Positions 43,250 through 52,436 are shown, counted from the first letter of the stretch. The stretch: DNA of 64,000 nucleotides from Vibrio breoganii (GCF_001677275.1 NZ_CP016177.1:1612001-1676000), one strand, 5' to 3'. The notes: generated by a model from the letters alone, not told the origin. Translations and numbers: made by a program.

Positions 43250-43653
43250 TTCGTGTTGTGTTTTGCACATTAATTATCGATCCTCAGACTCCCCTACGTA
43301 GCAAAATCTCACACTCCTTTTTCGTACACGCCCCCTTCACCCGTCATTCCGGAATTTGCAGAGCAAATATCCGGGTTGCCGGCCCAGCGGATTGCCGCCC
43401 AGCGGATTGCCGGCCAGCGGAATCTTAGAGAGTGCCGAACCAAGGTATGTGCACCCTAAGATCCTAGATATTTACTGCGTAAATTCTAGGATGACGTTCG
43501 TGTTGTGTTTTGCACATTAATTATCGATCCTCAGACTCCCCCTACGTAGCAAAATCTCGCACTCCTTTTTCGTACACGCCCCCTTCACCCGTCATTCCGG
43601 AATTTGCAGAGCAAATATCCGGGTTGCCGGCCCAGCGGATTGCCGCCCAGCGG
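43211..43653. repeat. ~247-base tandem duplication of repeat DNA
   Basis: 43211-43405 and 43458-43653 are the same ~195-base sequence with only one inserted C and one A/G change. It includes a reverse CTAG element, unique spacer (TTGCACATTAATTATCGATC region) and a forward CCGG element. A third, more diverged reverse element starts at 43691. Confidence 0.9.
43342..43496. repeat. hairpin pair B with three inserted units
   Basis: Forward CCGGAATTTGC stem, units at 43375-43390, 43391-43405 and 43406-43420, then AATCTTA and a reverse CTAG element to 43496. Confidence 0.88.
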
Positions 43654-43729
43654 AATCTTGGAAACTACCGTACCCAGCAATGTGCTCACCAAGGTCCTGG
43701 ATATTTACTTCGTAAATTCCAGGATGACG
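43590..43729. repeat. hairpin pair C with two inserted units
   Basis: Forward CCGGAATTTGC stem, units at 43623-43638 and 43639-43653, then AATCTTG and a reverse CCAG-type element to 43729. The whole gap 43042-43827 holds no gene. Confidence 0.88.
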
Positions 43730-43827
43730 ACTTCCAGCCTTTAGATGATTAGATCCTTCAAACGAGATTTATACGATTGCTTTTATCACCATAAACTACT
43801 CCGTATTCAGACGTTGGAGTAAAGAAC

Positions 43828-44700
43828 ATGAAAAAATTATTATTCGGTGTCATCGGTAACATGGGTCCAGAGGCGGATGCACTGTTTCAGGATATCGTAG
43901 CGAAGAAAGAGATGGAGCATGGCGCTCTTAAAGATCAGGACCATATGGGTATGCTTGTGGTGAAAAACCCAGATATCCCAGATCGCTCTGAAGCCATCAA
44001 TGAGGGCGGTGAAGACCCGGTTCGTGAGCTGCTTAAATCTGCGCAACTGCTTGAGCGCAACAACGTGCGTTTTGCGGTAATGACTTGTAACACTGCGCAC
44101 TACTTTAGAGAGCGCGTTCAGCAATGCACTGGCGTGTATATTGTCGATATGCTGAAAACCACGGTAGACACAATCAAAGCACAAGACCCTGAGTCTATTG
44201 TCGGCATTCTATGTACTAACGGCACATACAACTCAGGTATCTACGACCAATACCTAGAAGATGCGCACCTTGTGTTCGTTAAGCCAGACAGCTACGCACA
44301 AGAGCACTATGTGCACAGTGCTATTTACGGTGAAGTGACTGGTGAGAAAACACAATGCGGTCAAGACATTCGCATAAAGAATGGCATTAAATCTGGTGTA
44401 TTTGAGCGCAATGCTGAGCTATTAGCAAAAGCGGTTCAACCTCTTGCTGACAAGGGTGTATCAACAGTGATTTTAGGTTGCACAGAGTTACCGCTAGTGC
44501 GTAACTTGTTGCAAAAACAGTTCCCAGACATCCACTTCATTGACCCTATGGAAGCGGTTGCTGACCGTGTTGTTAGCATCTACAACACCGCTGAAGAGCG
44601 AATGAAATCAAACTACATTCCAAAGGTTGGTTTGAACCCAGAGAAAATCAGCACCGATGAAGAGATTATCAACTATATCTTGAGCCACATCTCTTACTAA
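43828..44700 (+). CDS. aspartate/glutamate racemase-family protein
   Basis: A 290-residue protein. The two catalytic Cys are C87 (MTCNTAH) and C218 (GCTELPL), so both halves of the two-base mechanism are present. It has a C-terminal extension of about 45 residues (IPKVGLNPEKISTDEEIINY) beyond usual racemases. GGAG lies 8-9 bases before the ATG. It interconverts L- and D-forms of Asp, Glu or a related amino acid. Confidence 0.82.
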   Translation: MKKLLFGVIGNMGPEADALFQDIVAKKEMEHGALKDQDHMGMLVVKNPDIPDRSEAINEGGEDPVRELLKSAQLLERNNVRFAVMTCNTAHYFRERVQQCTGVYIVDMLKTTVDTIKAQDPESIVGILCTNGTYNSGIYDQYLEDAHLVFVKPDSYAQEHYVHSAIYGEVTGEKTQCGQDIRIKNGIKSGVFERNAELLAKAVQPLADKGVSTVILGCTELPLVRNLLQKQFPDIHFIDPMEAVADRVVSIYNTAEERMKSNYIPKVGLNPEKISTDEEIINYILSHISY

Positions 44701-44713
44701 GCGGTAAAAAACA

Positions 44714-44754
44714 AAAAGCCCCAGCTATCTCAATTTATGAGGCTGGGGCTTTTT
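44714..44754. terminator. bidirectional terminator after the racemase gene
   Basis: Stem AAAAGCCCCAG/CTGGGGCTTTTT with a 15-base middle, AAAAA before and TTTTT after. Confidence 0.9.
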
Positions 44755-44770
44755 AGTATCCAAATTGTGG

Positions 44771-44959
44771 TTACGAGTTATCACAACCGCAACGGGAGCA
44801 AACGCAGGGACGCTTCATCAAGCCTCTCCATAACCAGATAATGCCCCACAGACCACCGGTAAAAATGGTCATGATGAGGTGAATCCAATGCATAGGATGT
44901 GATGTTTCATGGGTTGTGCCCTCGTTACATGCAGGGCAAAACTTGGTTACTAGCGCCAC
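44771..44959 (-). CDS. small zinc-ribbon membrane protein
   Basis: A 62-residue protein with Cys pairs at both ends (FCPACNEGTTH; CVCSRCGCD) around a hydrophobic segment (IHLIMTIFTGGLWGIIWLWRG). The four Cys suggest a zinc knot closing over a membrane insertion, as in LITAF-like or related small proteins. It lies 17 bases beyond the racemase terminator and is convergent with it. Function unknown. Confidence 0.65.
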   Translation of the reverse strand: MALVTKFCPACNEGTTHETSHPMHWIHLIMTIFTGGLWGIIWLWRGLMKRPCVCSRCGCDNS

Positions 44960-45100
44960 TAATACTCTCCCAAAGTGTCAATTCTTCTGACTAAACGTGT
45001 CATTAGCTATATATACCGCAAGTAGTGGGTATATCGCCATATTAAACTCGTTTACAAGGGCAATTTTGTCGCATTAATGGCCTGTAAGCGCACGATTTTG

Positions 45101-45952
45101 TTATCTAGACCCTTTCAAGGCATTGAAATAATCCGTCCAACTTATATGAGGTCTGCCTGCAGCGCGTTCATAATGGCTTGGATTGTCCGCCTTACCCTCG
45201 CTGATCCCTTGGTAAATGCCCGCAATGACGGTACCAATAAATTCACCAAGCTCCGCTATTCTGTCTTCTCGATACTCTGCTACTGACATAGGTTGGTACT
45301 CTAACTGAGTATCAAACGCCGTGTTGATGAAATCTGCCAGTTGGTATTGAGAGAGGGATTCACCGTTAAGGTTATAGGTCTGGCCGTTGTGTTTATCTTC
45401 TGTCAGCATCTTGGCGTAGGCATAGGCTAACTCATCTCGCGTGGTATAACCGCACTTGCCGTTGCCCGCACAATTGACAATGACGCCGAGTTTTTTATAG
45501 CTCTCTACATACTCAATGTCCGGTTCAATATAGATACCGTTGCGACCAATAACCCACTCTAAACCCGACTCTCTGACATCTTGCTCCGTCTGACGATTAC
45601 TTTGAATAACGGGTGAAAAAGCGGTGCCCTGCTCTGCGCCTTGCACACTGGTATAAACAATCTTCTTCACACCGGCCTGTTTCGCCGCTGAGATAACATT
45701 GCGATGCTGGTCTATACGCTTATCGGGGGCGTCCATCCCTGAAACGATGAGCAGTGTATCGATAGATTGTAGAGAGTCTTGCAACTCGGTTCGGTTTTCA
45801 TAATCACCACGACGAACCACAACGCCTAGATGTTTGGCTTTTTCTGGAGTGCGCGCCAGGGCGACGACATTCTCTTTTGAGATAAGAGTGACCAGTGCAT
45901 TTACAATCGCACCACCGAGTTGACCGCTTGCTGCCGTTACCGCTATTTTCAT
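45101..45952 (-). CDS. NAD(P)H quinone oxidoreductase, NmrA/QorB type
   Basis: A 283-residue atypical SDR. The Rossmann motif is MKIAVTAASGQLGGAIVNAL at the start; VVVRRGDYENRTELQDSL and KIVYTSVQGAE follow. Length and motifs match YtfG (QorB). The ATG at 45952 is favoured; an in-frame start 21 codons upstream would add residues before the Rossmann fold. It is third in an operon with DUF2798 and DUF3861 genes behind a double-dyad promoter. Confidence 0.82.
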   Translation of the reverse strand: MKIAVTAASGQLGGAIVNALVTLISKENVVALARTPEKAKHLGVVVRRGDYENRTELQDSLQSIDTLLIVSGMDAPDKRIDQHRNVISAAKQAGVKKIVYTSVQGAEQGTAFSPVIQSNRQTEQDVRESGLEWVIGRNGIYIEPDIEYVESYKKLGVIVNCAGNGKCGYTTRDELAYAYAKMLTEDKHNGQTYNLNGESLSQYQLADFINTAFDTQLEYQPMSVAEYREDRIAELGEFIGTVIAGIYQGISEGKADNPSHYERAAGRPHISWTDYFNALKGSR

Positions 45953-46039
45953 CTTAGTTACCCGCCCGTCGATAGTATTTTTAATCCTAGTAGATAAAGG
46001 CAAGGCACTGCTCATTCACAGTACCCTGCCTTTTGGTTT

Positions 46040-46345
46040 CTATGCGCTAACCGAAGCCTTGATGGTGCTTTTTAGGTTCTGCATAAAGTTTTTGAAGTGT
46101 GGCATAAAGTCCGCAAACAAAGGATGCTTTCTGTTTTGCATCATTACTGGACCTAGCAAGCGAAGCGCTACTGCCACTCTGGTGGCTTCTTCTTTGGGTA
46201 GTTCACTGCCTTTATTAATCATTTCAACAACTTTGAACATATCTTCACGGTCTTGAAACTCAAATTGCAGTGTTTTGCTTTCTTCTTGCGTTACTTCTTC
46301 AATGGTAATGCGATAGTTGTGATCTTGTCTGGTGATACGAGTCAT
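46040..46345 (-). CDS. DUF3861 protein
   Basis: A 101-residue protein with the DUF3861 pattern: YRITIEEVTQEE at the start, FEFQDREDMFKVVEMI, and a C-terminal FMPHFKNFMQNLK. Function unknown. It sits between DUF2798 and the quinone-oxidoreductase gene, 30 to 90 bases apart, in one apparent operon. Confidence 0.75.
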   Translation of the reverse strand: MTRITRQDHNYRITIEEVTQEESKTLQFEFQDREDMFKVVEMINKGSELPKEEATRVAVALRLLGPVMMQNRKHPLFADFMPHFKNFMQNLKSTIKASVSA

Positions 46346-46375
46346 AGGGTTACCTCTTTGTTTTAATTAATATTT

Positions 46376-46867
46376 CTAGCTTTTCAAAAAGCGTTCAACT
46401 TTTGGTTTGAGCGTGGCCGATACCACGGCCATTAGCAGCAATGCTAAAGGCAGGGCTCTTACCAAGGTGTCTAGCCAGGTACTCATCAGCATCGATGTAT
46501 CAGCAATGCCCACGCTATTTACCGCGGTGCTAAATGCCATTCCCGACTCCATAACCAATGCCATAATCAAGCCAATGGATATGTTGCGTACTTTCTCACT
46601 AGAGCTAGGAAGGAGGCGCTCAGCGAGCTTGGTCAGTAGCGCCATAAACGCAAAACCCAAAGGCATCACAGTCACCGCTGCGGTAAGAAAAGCTCGTATC
46701 CATTGAGCATAAAACAGTTCGCTATAGCCTTGATTTAGGTAAGTCATCAATCCGGTTATTGAACCGCCCATTAATGTCATCATCCCCATCATTGCGAGCA
46801 CCTTCAAAAACAAAGGTGTGCGCTTTTCTTCTGAGTTTGCTATTGGCATTGCGGCAATTGCATTCAT
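46376..46867 (-). CDS. DUF2798 membrane protein
   Basis: A 163-residue protein with four membrane segments in two similar halves (MGMMTLMGGSITGLMTYLNQG; then LIMALVMESGMAFSTAVN), as in DUF2798 proteins. Function unknown. It is first in the operon with DUF3861 and the quinone oxidoreductase, directly downstream of the double operator at 46889-46933. Confidence 0.75.
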   Translation of the reverse strand: MNAIAAMPIANSEEKRTPLFLKVLAMMGMMTLMGGSITGLMTYLNQGYSELFYAQWIRAFLTAAVTVMPLGFAFMALLTKLAERLLPSSSEKVRNISIGLIMALVMESGMAFSTAVNSVGIADTSMLMSTWLDTLVRALPLALLLMAVVSATLKPKVERFLKS

Positions 46868-46888
46868 GGATAATTCGCCCTCTCACTT

Positions 46889-46933
46889 AGTTGATATATA
46901 CAACTATAATTATTTAAGTTGATACTGTCAACT
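46889..46933 (-). promoter_or_regulatory. promoter with two 17-base operator dyads
   Basis: On the minus strand -35 TTGACA (plus 46926-46931), 17-base spacer, -10 TATAGT (plus 46903-46908): near-consensus sigma-70. Dyads AGTTGATACTGTCAACT (46917-46933) and AGTTGATATATACAACT (46889-46905) cover the -35 and the -10/start, centres 28 bases apart. This is a classic repressor-occluded promoter. No regulator gene is adjacent. Confidence 0.8.
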
Positions 46934-46950
46934 AATTTTTGTGGCGACAA

Positions 46951-46980
46951 TAAAAAGCCCCGACTCTAAGAGCCGGGGCT
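46951..46980 (-). terminator. terminator of the TRAP permease gene
   Basis: Stem AGCCCC (46956-46961) with GGGGCT (46975-46980); on the minus strand followed by TTTTTA. Confidence 0.82.
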
Positions 46981-47010
46981 AGGTACTGTTTTGTTGGTCG
47001 CGATTAGGTG

Positions 47011-48927
47011 TTAGCTAGCGTTTACCGCCTTGTGGGAACGCCACTGAACCACCGCAATCCCAACAATGATCACTGCGCCCAATACCCCGACATTAAACGG
47101 GTTAAGAAGCAGTAATGGTATAGCGACAGCAGCTGCAATACGCTCCACCTTGTTGAGCGCTCCTAATAAGTACCCCTCAATGGTGATGGCGATAGCCACG
47201 ATAATGGCCAGAGTCTGCCCAACTGAAAGCATTAGCGCGACTATACCTTCATTAGGATTGACCAAGTTAGTGTATGCCATCATGATCGGGATAATGAACA
47301 AGCCTCCTGCCAACTTAAAGGCTTCCACTGAAGACTTCATAGGATTGGCATTGGCCACGCCGGCCCCAGCAAACGCCGCTAGTGCGATTGGCGGAGTAAC
47401 ATTTGAGGTTTGCGATAGCCAGAATACAATCAAGTGAGCGGTCAGTATCGGCAATCCAAAGTCAGTCAACATAGGCACCGCCATAACGGCCAATACGATA
47501 TACGCTGCCGTTACAGGTAAACCCATGCCTAAGATCAGCGCCACAATACTGATAAGTCCAAGGGCGATAATCATGTAACCGCCAGAGAAATCCATCACAA
47601 ATTGAGTAAACTGAAGTCCAATACCGGTTTGTCCCACAACCCCAACAATGATACCCGCTGCACCACACGCCGCAGAAATTGGCAACGCTAGCAACGCACC
47701 GTTCTTCATACCCTCAAAAAACTTCTTTAGGCCGATTCGGCTATGCTTACGCATGCTTGCCACCACTAAGATAGCCGCACATCCTGCGACACCTACCAAA
47801 AGTGGTGAATACGCCATCATGAGTAGCGTAGTGATCAATACAAGCGGGATAAGGTGATGAGCACCATGCTTCATTACCGCGATCACCGCCTCTGTTTTAC
47901 TCACTGCCTGCAGATTCAATTTACACGCCATAAGATGCACATAAAGCAAGGTACAGAAGAAGTACAAAATCGCTGGTGCGATGGAAGCAAACATGATCTC
48001 GCTATAAGGCACGCCAGTAAATTGCGCCATAACAAATGCACCTGCCCCCATAATCGGTGGCATGATTTGTCCGCCGGTCGAGGCCGCTGCTTCAATTCCT
48101 GCCGCCTGTTCCGATTTATAGCCAAGCTTTTTCATCATCGGAATGGTGATTGAGCCTGTGGTTACTGTGTTGGCAATCGCGGAACCTGAGATTGAACCGA
48201 GCCCCGCCGAAGCCAATACCGCGGCTTTTGCAGGGCCACCGCGATACTTACCGGCAATGGCAAACGCAAGGTCGATAAAGAATTTACCTGCGCCTGTCAC
48301 CTCTAAAAAAGCGCCAAATAGCACAAAGATAAATACGGTCGTTGCCGCGATGCCCAGTGCTGAACCAAACACGCCGTTAGCCGAGAATATTTGGAACTGT
48401 ATCAGCTCTTGTAGCGAATACGTTTTAATCGAGATAGCACTTGGCAGCATGTCACCAAACATGCTGTAGCTAAGAAATAGCACAGCGATAAGCACCATCA
48501 CCCAACCCACGGTGCGGCGACAGCCTTCCATTAGTAAGGCAATTAATGCCCCGCCAGCAAACATGTCGGCAGGCTGTAACCCATAAAACAGGTAATTGAT
48601 ATCGTTGTAGTCAAAGATTGACATACGGTAACCCGCGAACACAACGACCGCACACAAAACCAGGTCAACACAGCGACCCGCCAAGTAAAACTTGCTTCGG
48701 CGATTACTGATTAACGGGAAGTGCAAAAAGATAAGCACCAACACCCAGCATAGGTGTATTGGTCTGAAGTAAGTGGCTGAAATAGTTGAGCTTATTCCCT
48801 GCCAGATTTGAAACACTGACAACGCAACGGCAATCAGTAATATTGAATAGCCAAAGAATGTCGTCACTCTTTCATAGGGCAAGTTAGCACTAAGATCTTG
48901 GTTATTTTCGTTATTAGTTACATCCAT
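47011..48927 (-). CDS. TAXI-TRAP transporter, fused membrane subunit
   Basis: A 638-residue protein with an N-terminal small-subunit (DctQ-like) part of about four segments and a C-terminal DctM-like part (GLGSISGSAIANTVTTGSITIPMM; EAAASTGGQIMPPIMGAGAF). The 4TM-12TM fusion is typical of TAXI-type TRAP systems. The ATG at 48927 (MDVTNNENN) is favoured over one 17 codons upstream. It works with the TAXI binding protein just upstream; substrate unknown. Confidence 0.88.
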   Translation of the reverse strand: MDVTNNENNQDLSANLPYERVTTFFGYSILLIAVALSVFQIWQGISSTISATYFRPIHLCWVLVLIFLHFPLISNRRSKFYLAGRCVDLVLCAVVVFAGYRMSIFDYNDINYLFYGLQPADMFAGGALIALLMEGCRRTVGWVMVLIAVLFLSYSMFGDMLPSAISIKTYSLQELIQFQIFSANGVFGSALGIAATTVFIFVLFGAFLEVTGAGKFFIDLAFAIAGKYRGGPAKAAVLASAGLGSISGSAIANTVTTGSITIPMMKKLGYKSEQAAGIEAAASTGGQIMPPIMGAGAFVMAQFTGVPYSEIMFASIAPAILYFFCTLLYVHLMACKLNLQAVSKTEAVIAVMKHGAHHLIPLVLITTLLMMAYSPLLVGVAGCAAILVVASMRKHSRIGLKKFFEGMKNGALLALPISAACGAAGIIVGVVGQTGIGLQFTQFVMDFSGGYMIIALGLISIVALILGMGLPVTAAYIVLAVMAVPMLTDFGLPILTAHLIVFWLSQTSNVTPPIALAAFAGAGVANANPMKSSVEAFKLAGGLFIIPIMMAYTNLVNPNEGIVALMLSVGQTLAIIVAIAITIEGYLLGALNKVERIAAAVAIPLLLLNPFNVGVLGAVIIVGIAVVQWRSHKAVNAS

Positions 48928-48968
48928 AACGGCGCCTGAAAGAAAAAATAGATAAGAATTAGAAGCAC

Positions 48969-48997
48969 AAAAAAGCAAGCATCACGCTTGCTTTTTT
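48969..48997 (-). terminator. hairpin between TAXI protein and permease genes
   Basis: Perfect stem AAAAAAGCAAGC/GCTTGCTTTTTT with a 5-base loop, in the leader of the permease gene. It probably limits read-through so that binding protein exceeds permease. Confidence 0.85.
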
Positions 48998-49008
48998 GTT
49001 GGGTGGTT

Positions 49009-49935
49009 TTACTTAGAAACAGAGTCTAGGTATTTCTTCGCACCTGGGTGTAGAGGTACACCTTGCAGGCGAGAAGCGTTCTCTGGGGTAGTCATTTCAG
49101 CCATCTTAACCACCTTACGAATGTCACCCATATTCTCATAGGCAGCCTTGGTTAGGTTGAAAGCCATGTCATCGTCCATATTCGCGTTAACCACCAATAC
49201 GTTCCAAACACTTAGCGTAGAGACTTCGCCAACGTTGTTGTACACATCCGCTGGGATATCATAAGAGCTGTATGCTGGGTTAGCCGTTACAAACGCTTGG
49301 CTTTCTGCATCAGAGATAGAAAGGACTTTGATTTTATGCGTTAGTGCAACTTGCGTTACTGCACCAACACCTTGACCACCTACGATGAAACCCGCATCTA
49401 CTTGGCCATTAGCCAATGCGTTAGTGGTTTCTGAGTAGTTTAGGTATACCGCCTTGATGTCTTTCTCAACATCAATACCGATAGACTCAAGAAGTGCTGC
49501 TGAGGTTACCGCTGTACCACTGCCTGGAGCACCTAAAGAAACACGCTTACCTTTTAGATCAGATAGCGAGTTGATGCCTGACTTCTCTAGAGTAAGGGTA
49601 TGAACTAAGTTTGGGTAAAGCGCAAAAAGCGTCTTCACTGGCATTTTTGAAGGGAATTTACCCTGACCATTGTAGGCATCTAACACAACGTTACCCATTG
49701 CAATCCCTGCAATCATGTCGCCACGCACTACCTTAATAGTATTTTCTACAGAAGCAGCTGTTACCTCTGCTTTTGCATTTACTTCTGGCACATGTTCAGA
49801 CCAGACTTTCGCCAGTGCGCCACCGAATGGATAGTAGATACCGCTTTGACCACCGGTACCAATTGAATAGTTTTCAGCACTTACTGATAGGGGAAGTAAA
49901 CACACTAAAGCCAACATTAAGTTTCGTTTAAACAC
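49009..49935 (-). CDS. TRAP transporter binding protein, TAXI family
   Basis: About 308 residues. The mature protein begins ENYSIGTGGQSGIYYPFGGAL, and SLGAPGSGTAVTSAALL is the usual TAXI ligand region. The start is set at the GTG at 49935, since AAGGAG lies 6 bases before it but directly abuts the ATG two codons upstream. A signal peptide (ending SVSA) precedes. A TTAGTCCA...TGGACTAA inverted repeat flanks the promoter region (49954-50025). Confidence 0.85.
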   Translation of the reverse strand: MFKRNLMLALVCLLPLSVSAENYSIGTGGQSGIYYPFGGALAKVWSEHVPEVNAKAEVTAASVENTIKVVRGDMIAGIAMGNVVLDAYNGQGKFPSKMPVKTLFALYPNLVHTLTLEKSGINSLSDLKGKRVSLGAPGSGTAVTSAALLESIGIDVEKDIKAVYLNYSETTNALANGQVDAGFIVGGQGVGAVTQVALTHKIKVLSISDAESQAFVTANPAYSSYDIPADVYNNVGEVSTLSVWNVLVVNANMDDDMAFNLTKAAYENMGDIRKVVKMAEMTTPENASRLQGVPLHPGAKKYLDSVSK

Positions 49936-50103
49936 AACCATCTCCTTGATTATTAGTCCAAAACGATTGGGTTATTGTTATTTAAATTTACCCATATCGT
50001 CGCATATACCTTACTAGTGGACTAACACAAGTCAAAATATTGATTGGCTGAATGTGACGCTAGTTTTACTAAATGTGGCTTTAGACAGTTTATGGAGAAT
50101 ATT

Positions 50104-50517
50104 TCAGTTCAGGCTAAGCTGCATAGTTTGATGCTCTATGCCCACCTCTTCATAGCGCTCACCGATGGGTTCGAATCCCAGTTTTTGATAAAAATCTAGC
50201 GCATGTACCTGAGCGCCCAAGTAGACTCTCGAAAAGCTTCTAAGGCGAGCTTCATCCACCAAAGCCTCCATGATGCTAGTGCCTAATCCCTTGCCTCTGT
50301 GGCTGATAAGTACGGCAATGCGGCCAATATGACCATCTTCGAGCATGCGCCCCGTTGCGATAGGTTCATCATTGTCATAAACCAGTGCATGTACCGCCTC
50401 TTCATCTAGACCATCAAAGTCTAGGTTAGTATCTATGCCCTGCTCTGCGGTAAACACGGTATTTCGAACAAGAAAAATCTCATCTTTTGATTGCCAATCT
50501 ACAATCTCTACTCGCAT
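50104..50517 (-). CDS. GNAT-family acetyltransferase
   Basis: A 137-residue GNAT enzyme. The acetyl-CoA loop is in VLISHRGKGLGTSIMEAL and the C-terminal strand in LGAQVHALDFYQKLGFEPIG, similar to ElaA/YjcF-type N-acetyltransferases. Substrate unknown. It is divergent from the DUF1456 gene. Confidence 0.85.
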   Translation of the reverse strand: MRVEIVDWQSKDEIFLVRNTVFTAEQGIDTNLDFDGLDEEAVHALVYDNDEPIATGRMLEDGHIGRIAVLISHRGKGLGTSIMEALVDEARLRSFSRVYLGAQVHALDFYQKLGFEPIGERYEEVGIEHQTMQLSLN

Positions 50518-50673
50518 TATTTAGTTACCTCTTTAACGTCGATTTCTCATTACAAGTTATTAGCGTTTTTTCCACAATAACCAGAATCACAAACTAATAT
50601 TTATATACATTCATTTGTCTGTGTTATGGTGCACGCCATTTGCACCCTTCACTTAACTCCATTAGGAACTATT

Positions 50674-51150
50674 TTGACTAATAACGATATTTTGCGCCGT
50701 ATCCGCTACACCTTCGACTTCAACGATAATGAAATGATCGAGGTGTTTAACGCCGCTGATCTTACTGTTTCCCGTGAACAGGTTATTAATTGGCTCAAGA
50801 AAGAAGAAGATGACTCTTTTTGCAAAATCATCGACAAAGAATTAGCTCAATTTCTTAATGGCCTGATCAATCAAAAACGCGGTAAGCGCGAAGGTGCTCA
50901 ACCTGAGCCAGAGTCACGCCTTACCAACAACATGATCTTCATGAAGCTTCGTATCGCTATGAATATGAAGGCTGAAGACATTCTTGATACATTGAAGCTT
51001 GTCGACTTTAGACTGAGCAAACACGAACTAAGTGCCTTTTTCAGAAAGCCTGACAACAAGCATTACCGTGAGTGCCAAGACCAGATCCTTCGTAATTTCT
51101 TAATGGGTCTTCAACTTCACCTACGCCCGAACAGCACCACCCAAGATTGA
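50674..51150 (+). CDS. DUF1456 (YehS-like) protein
   Basis: About 158 residues in two similar halves (NNDILRRIRYTFDFNDNEMIEVF; NNMIFMKLRIAMNMKAEDILDTL), as in E. coli YehS. A TTG at 50674 with AGGA seven bases upstream gives the normal N-terminus; the in-frame ATG at 50626 lies 16 codons before it and has no ribosome site. It is followed after two bases by the helicase gene, probably an operon. Confidence 0.82.
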   Translation: MTNNDILRRIRYTFDFNDNEMIEVFNAADLTVSREQVINWLKKEEDDSFCKIIDKELAQFLNGLINQKRGKREGAQPEPESRLTNNMIFMKLRIAMNMKAEDILDTLKLVDFRLSKHELSAFFRKPDNKHYRECQDQILRNFLMGLQLHLRPNSTTQD

Positions 51151-51152
51151 TT

Positions 51153-52379
51153 ATGCCGTTTTCACAGTTAACCCTATGTTCTGAGCTAAGCGAGACTCTG
51201 CAGGCCAATTTTACGACGCCTACCGAGGTTCAAAGCCAAGCTATTCCTGCAATCCTAGGACGCAAAGATGTGCTCGCTATTGCTCAAACAGGCAGTGGTA
51301 AAACACTGGCGTATGGCCTTGCGATACTCGAACAAGTCAGGCTGCAGCCTTGTAGCACCCAAGCCATCATTCTTGTTCCGACCAGAGAACTGGCTACTCA
51401 GGTGTGCGACACTCTAGAACCGTATGCCAACACCGTCGATATCACCGCGCTATCTCTGTGTGGTGGCATTGATAAAGAGTGGCAAAAAGAGCAGCTGCTC
51501 TTAACCCCTGAAATACTGGTTGCGACTCCGGGAAGACTGCTGGATCTGTTAAAAGATCAGTCAATAGACGTCAGCAGACTTAGCGCGTTCGTGCTTGATG
51601 AAGCAGACAGATTACTAGATATGGGCTTTTGGCCAGATATTCAAGAGATTGTTTCTCTTCTTCCGCCAAAGCGTCAAACCTTGATGTTCTCTGCTACCTT
51701 CTCAGAAAAGCTAGAGACTCAAGCAAAGGAATTACTGCATTCGCCAAAGCGAATTCAAACCAGCGTCGCCAATAGTGTGGTCGGGGGCATTGAAGAAACG
51801 CTGTACTTGGTAAATAAGGGCAGCAAAACCAATGCCTTGATTGCCCAGTTGAAACAGCATAACTGGTCGCAAGTCCTTGTGTTTATTGGCGCTAAGGATA
51901 ACGCGGATGCTTTGTGCAAAAAGCTGACTAAAGCGGGCATTTCAGTCGCCGCTTTGCATGGCAATAAATCTCAGCAAGAGCGCGAAGAAACACTAGAGCT
52001 GTTTAAACAGCGTAAGGTGAATGTACTCATTGCGACCGACCTTCTGGCTCGCGGTATCCATGTGCAGAGCCTACCTGTTGTGATTAACTTTGAGCTGCCA
52101 TCAAACGCTGAGGTCTATGTGCACCGCGTCGGACGCACAGCACGCGCCGGTGAGCAAGGCGTGGCTATCTCTTTGGTGTGTCATGGAGAGACGGAGTACT
52201 TGAGTGCTATCCGTCAGCTAACGCTTCGCGAGCTTCCTCTTGAAGAGCTTGAAGGGTTTCCTGTTACCGATAAGCCATCTTCAGGGCAAAGTAAACGTGC
52301 GCCAAGAGATAAAAAGGCAAATCGCCGTACGAATAGTAAGAAGAGCGTTAAGCAGTTTCAGGGGAAGGTTAAGAAATAA
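51153..52379 (+). CDS. DEAD-box RNA helicase
   Basis: A 408-residue ATP-dependent RNA helicase. Motif Q/I AQTGSGKT, motif II DEAD, motif III SAT, and HRVGRTARAGEQG (motif VI) are all present. A short basic tail (RAPRDKKANRRTNSKKS) may bind RNA. It resembles RhlE-type helicases in length but a specific name is not secure. Likely role in ribosome assembly or RNA decay. Confidence 0.88.
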   Translation: MPFSQLTLCSELSETLQANFTTPTEVQSQAIPAILGRKDVLAIAQTGSGKTLAYGLAILEQVRLQPCSTQAIILVPTRELATQVCDTLEPYANTVDITALSLCGGIDKEWQKEQLLLTPEILVATPGRLLDLLKDQSIDVSRLSAFVLDEADRLLDMGFWPDIQEIVSLLPPKRQTLMFSATFSEKLETQAKELLHSPKRIQTSVANSVVGGIEETLYLVNKGSKTNALIAQLKQHNWSQVLVFIGAKDNADALCKKLTKAGISVAALHGNKSQQEREETLELFKQRKVNVLIATDLLARGIHVQSLPVVINFELPSNAEVYVHRVGRTARAGEQGVAISLVCHGETEYLSAIRQLTLRELPLEELEGFPVTDKPSSGQSKRAPRDKKANRRTNSKKSVKQFQGKVKK

Positions 52380-52436
52380 TTTCTCTATTTATTTCGGACT
52401 AAAGCCGCACGATTGGTTTAGTCGGCATTGTGCGCA

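Noticed and set aside
43087..43735. CRISPR array
   Set aside because: Units are 15-16 bases and contiguous, larger repeats are hairpin pairs, spacers are not unique, and no cas genes are near.
43070..43752. Two reading frames (67 and 80 residues) on the plus strand
   Set aside because: They are composed of the repeat units and the tandem duplication.
50160..50185. tRNA T-loop-like GGTTCGAATCCC
   Set aside because: It lies inside the GNAT coding frame and no acceptor or anticodon arms surround it.
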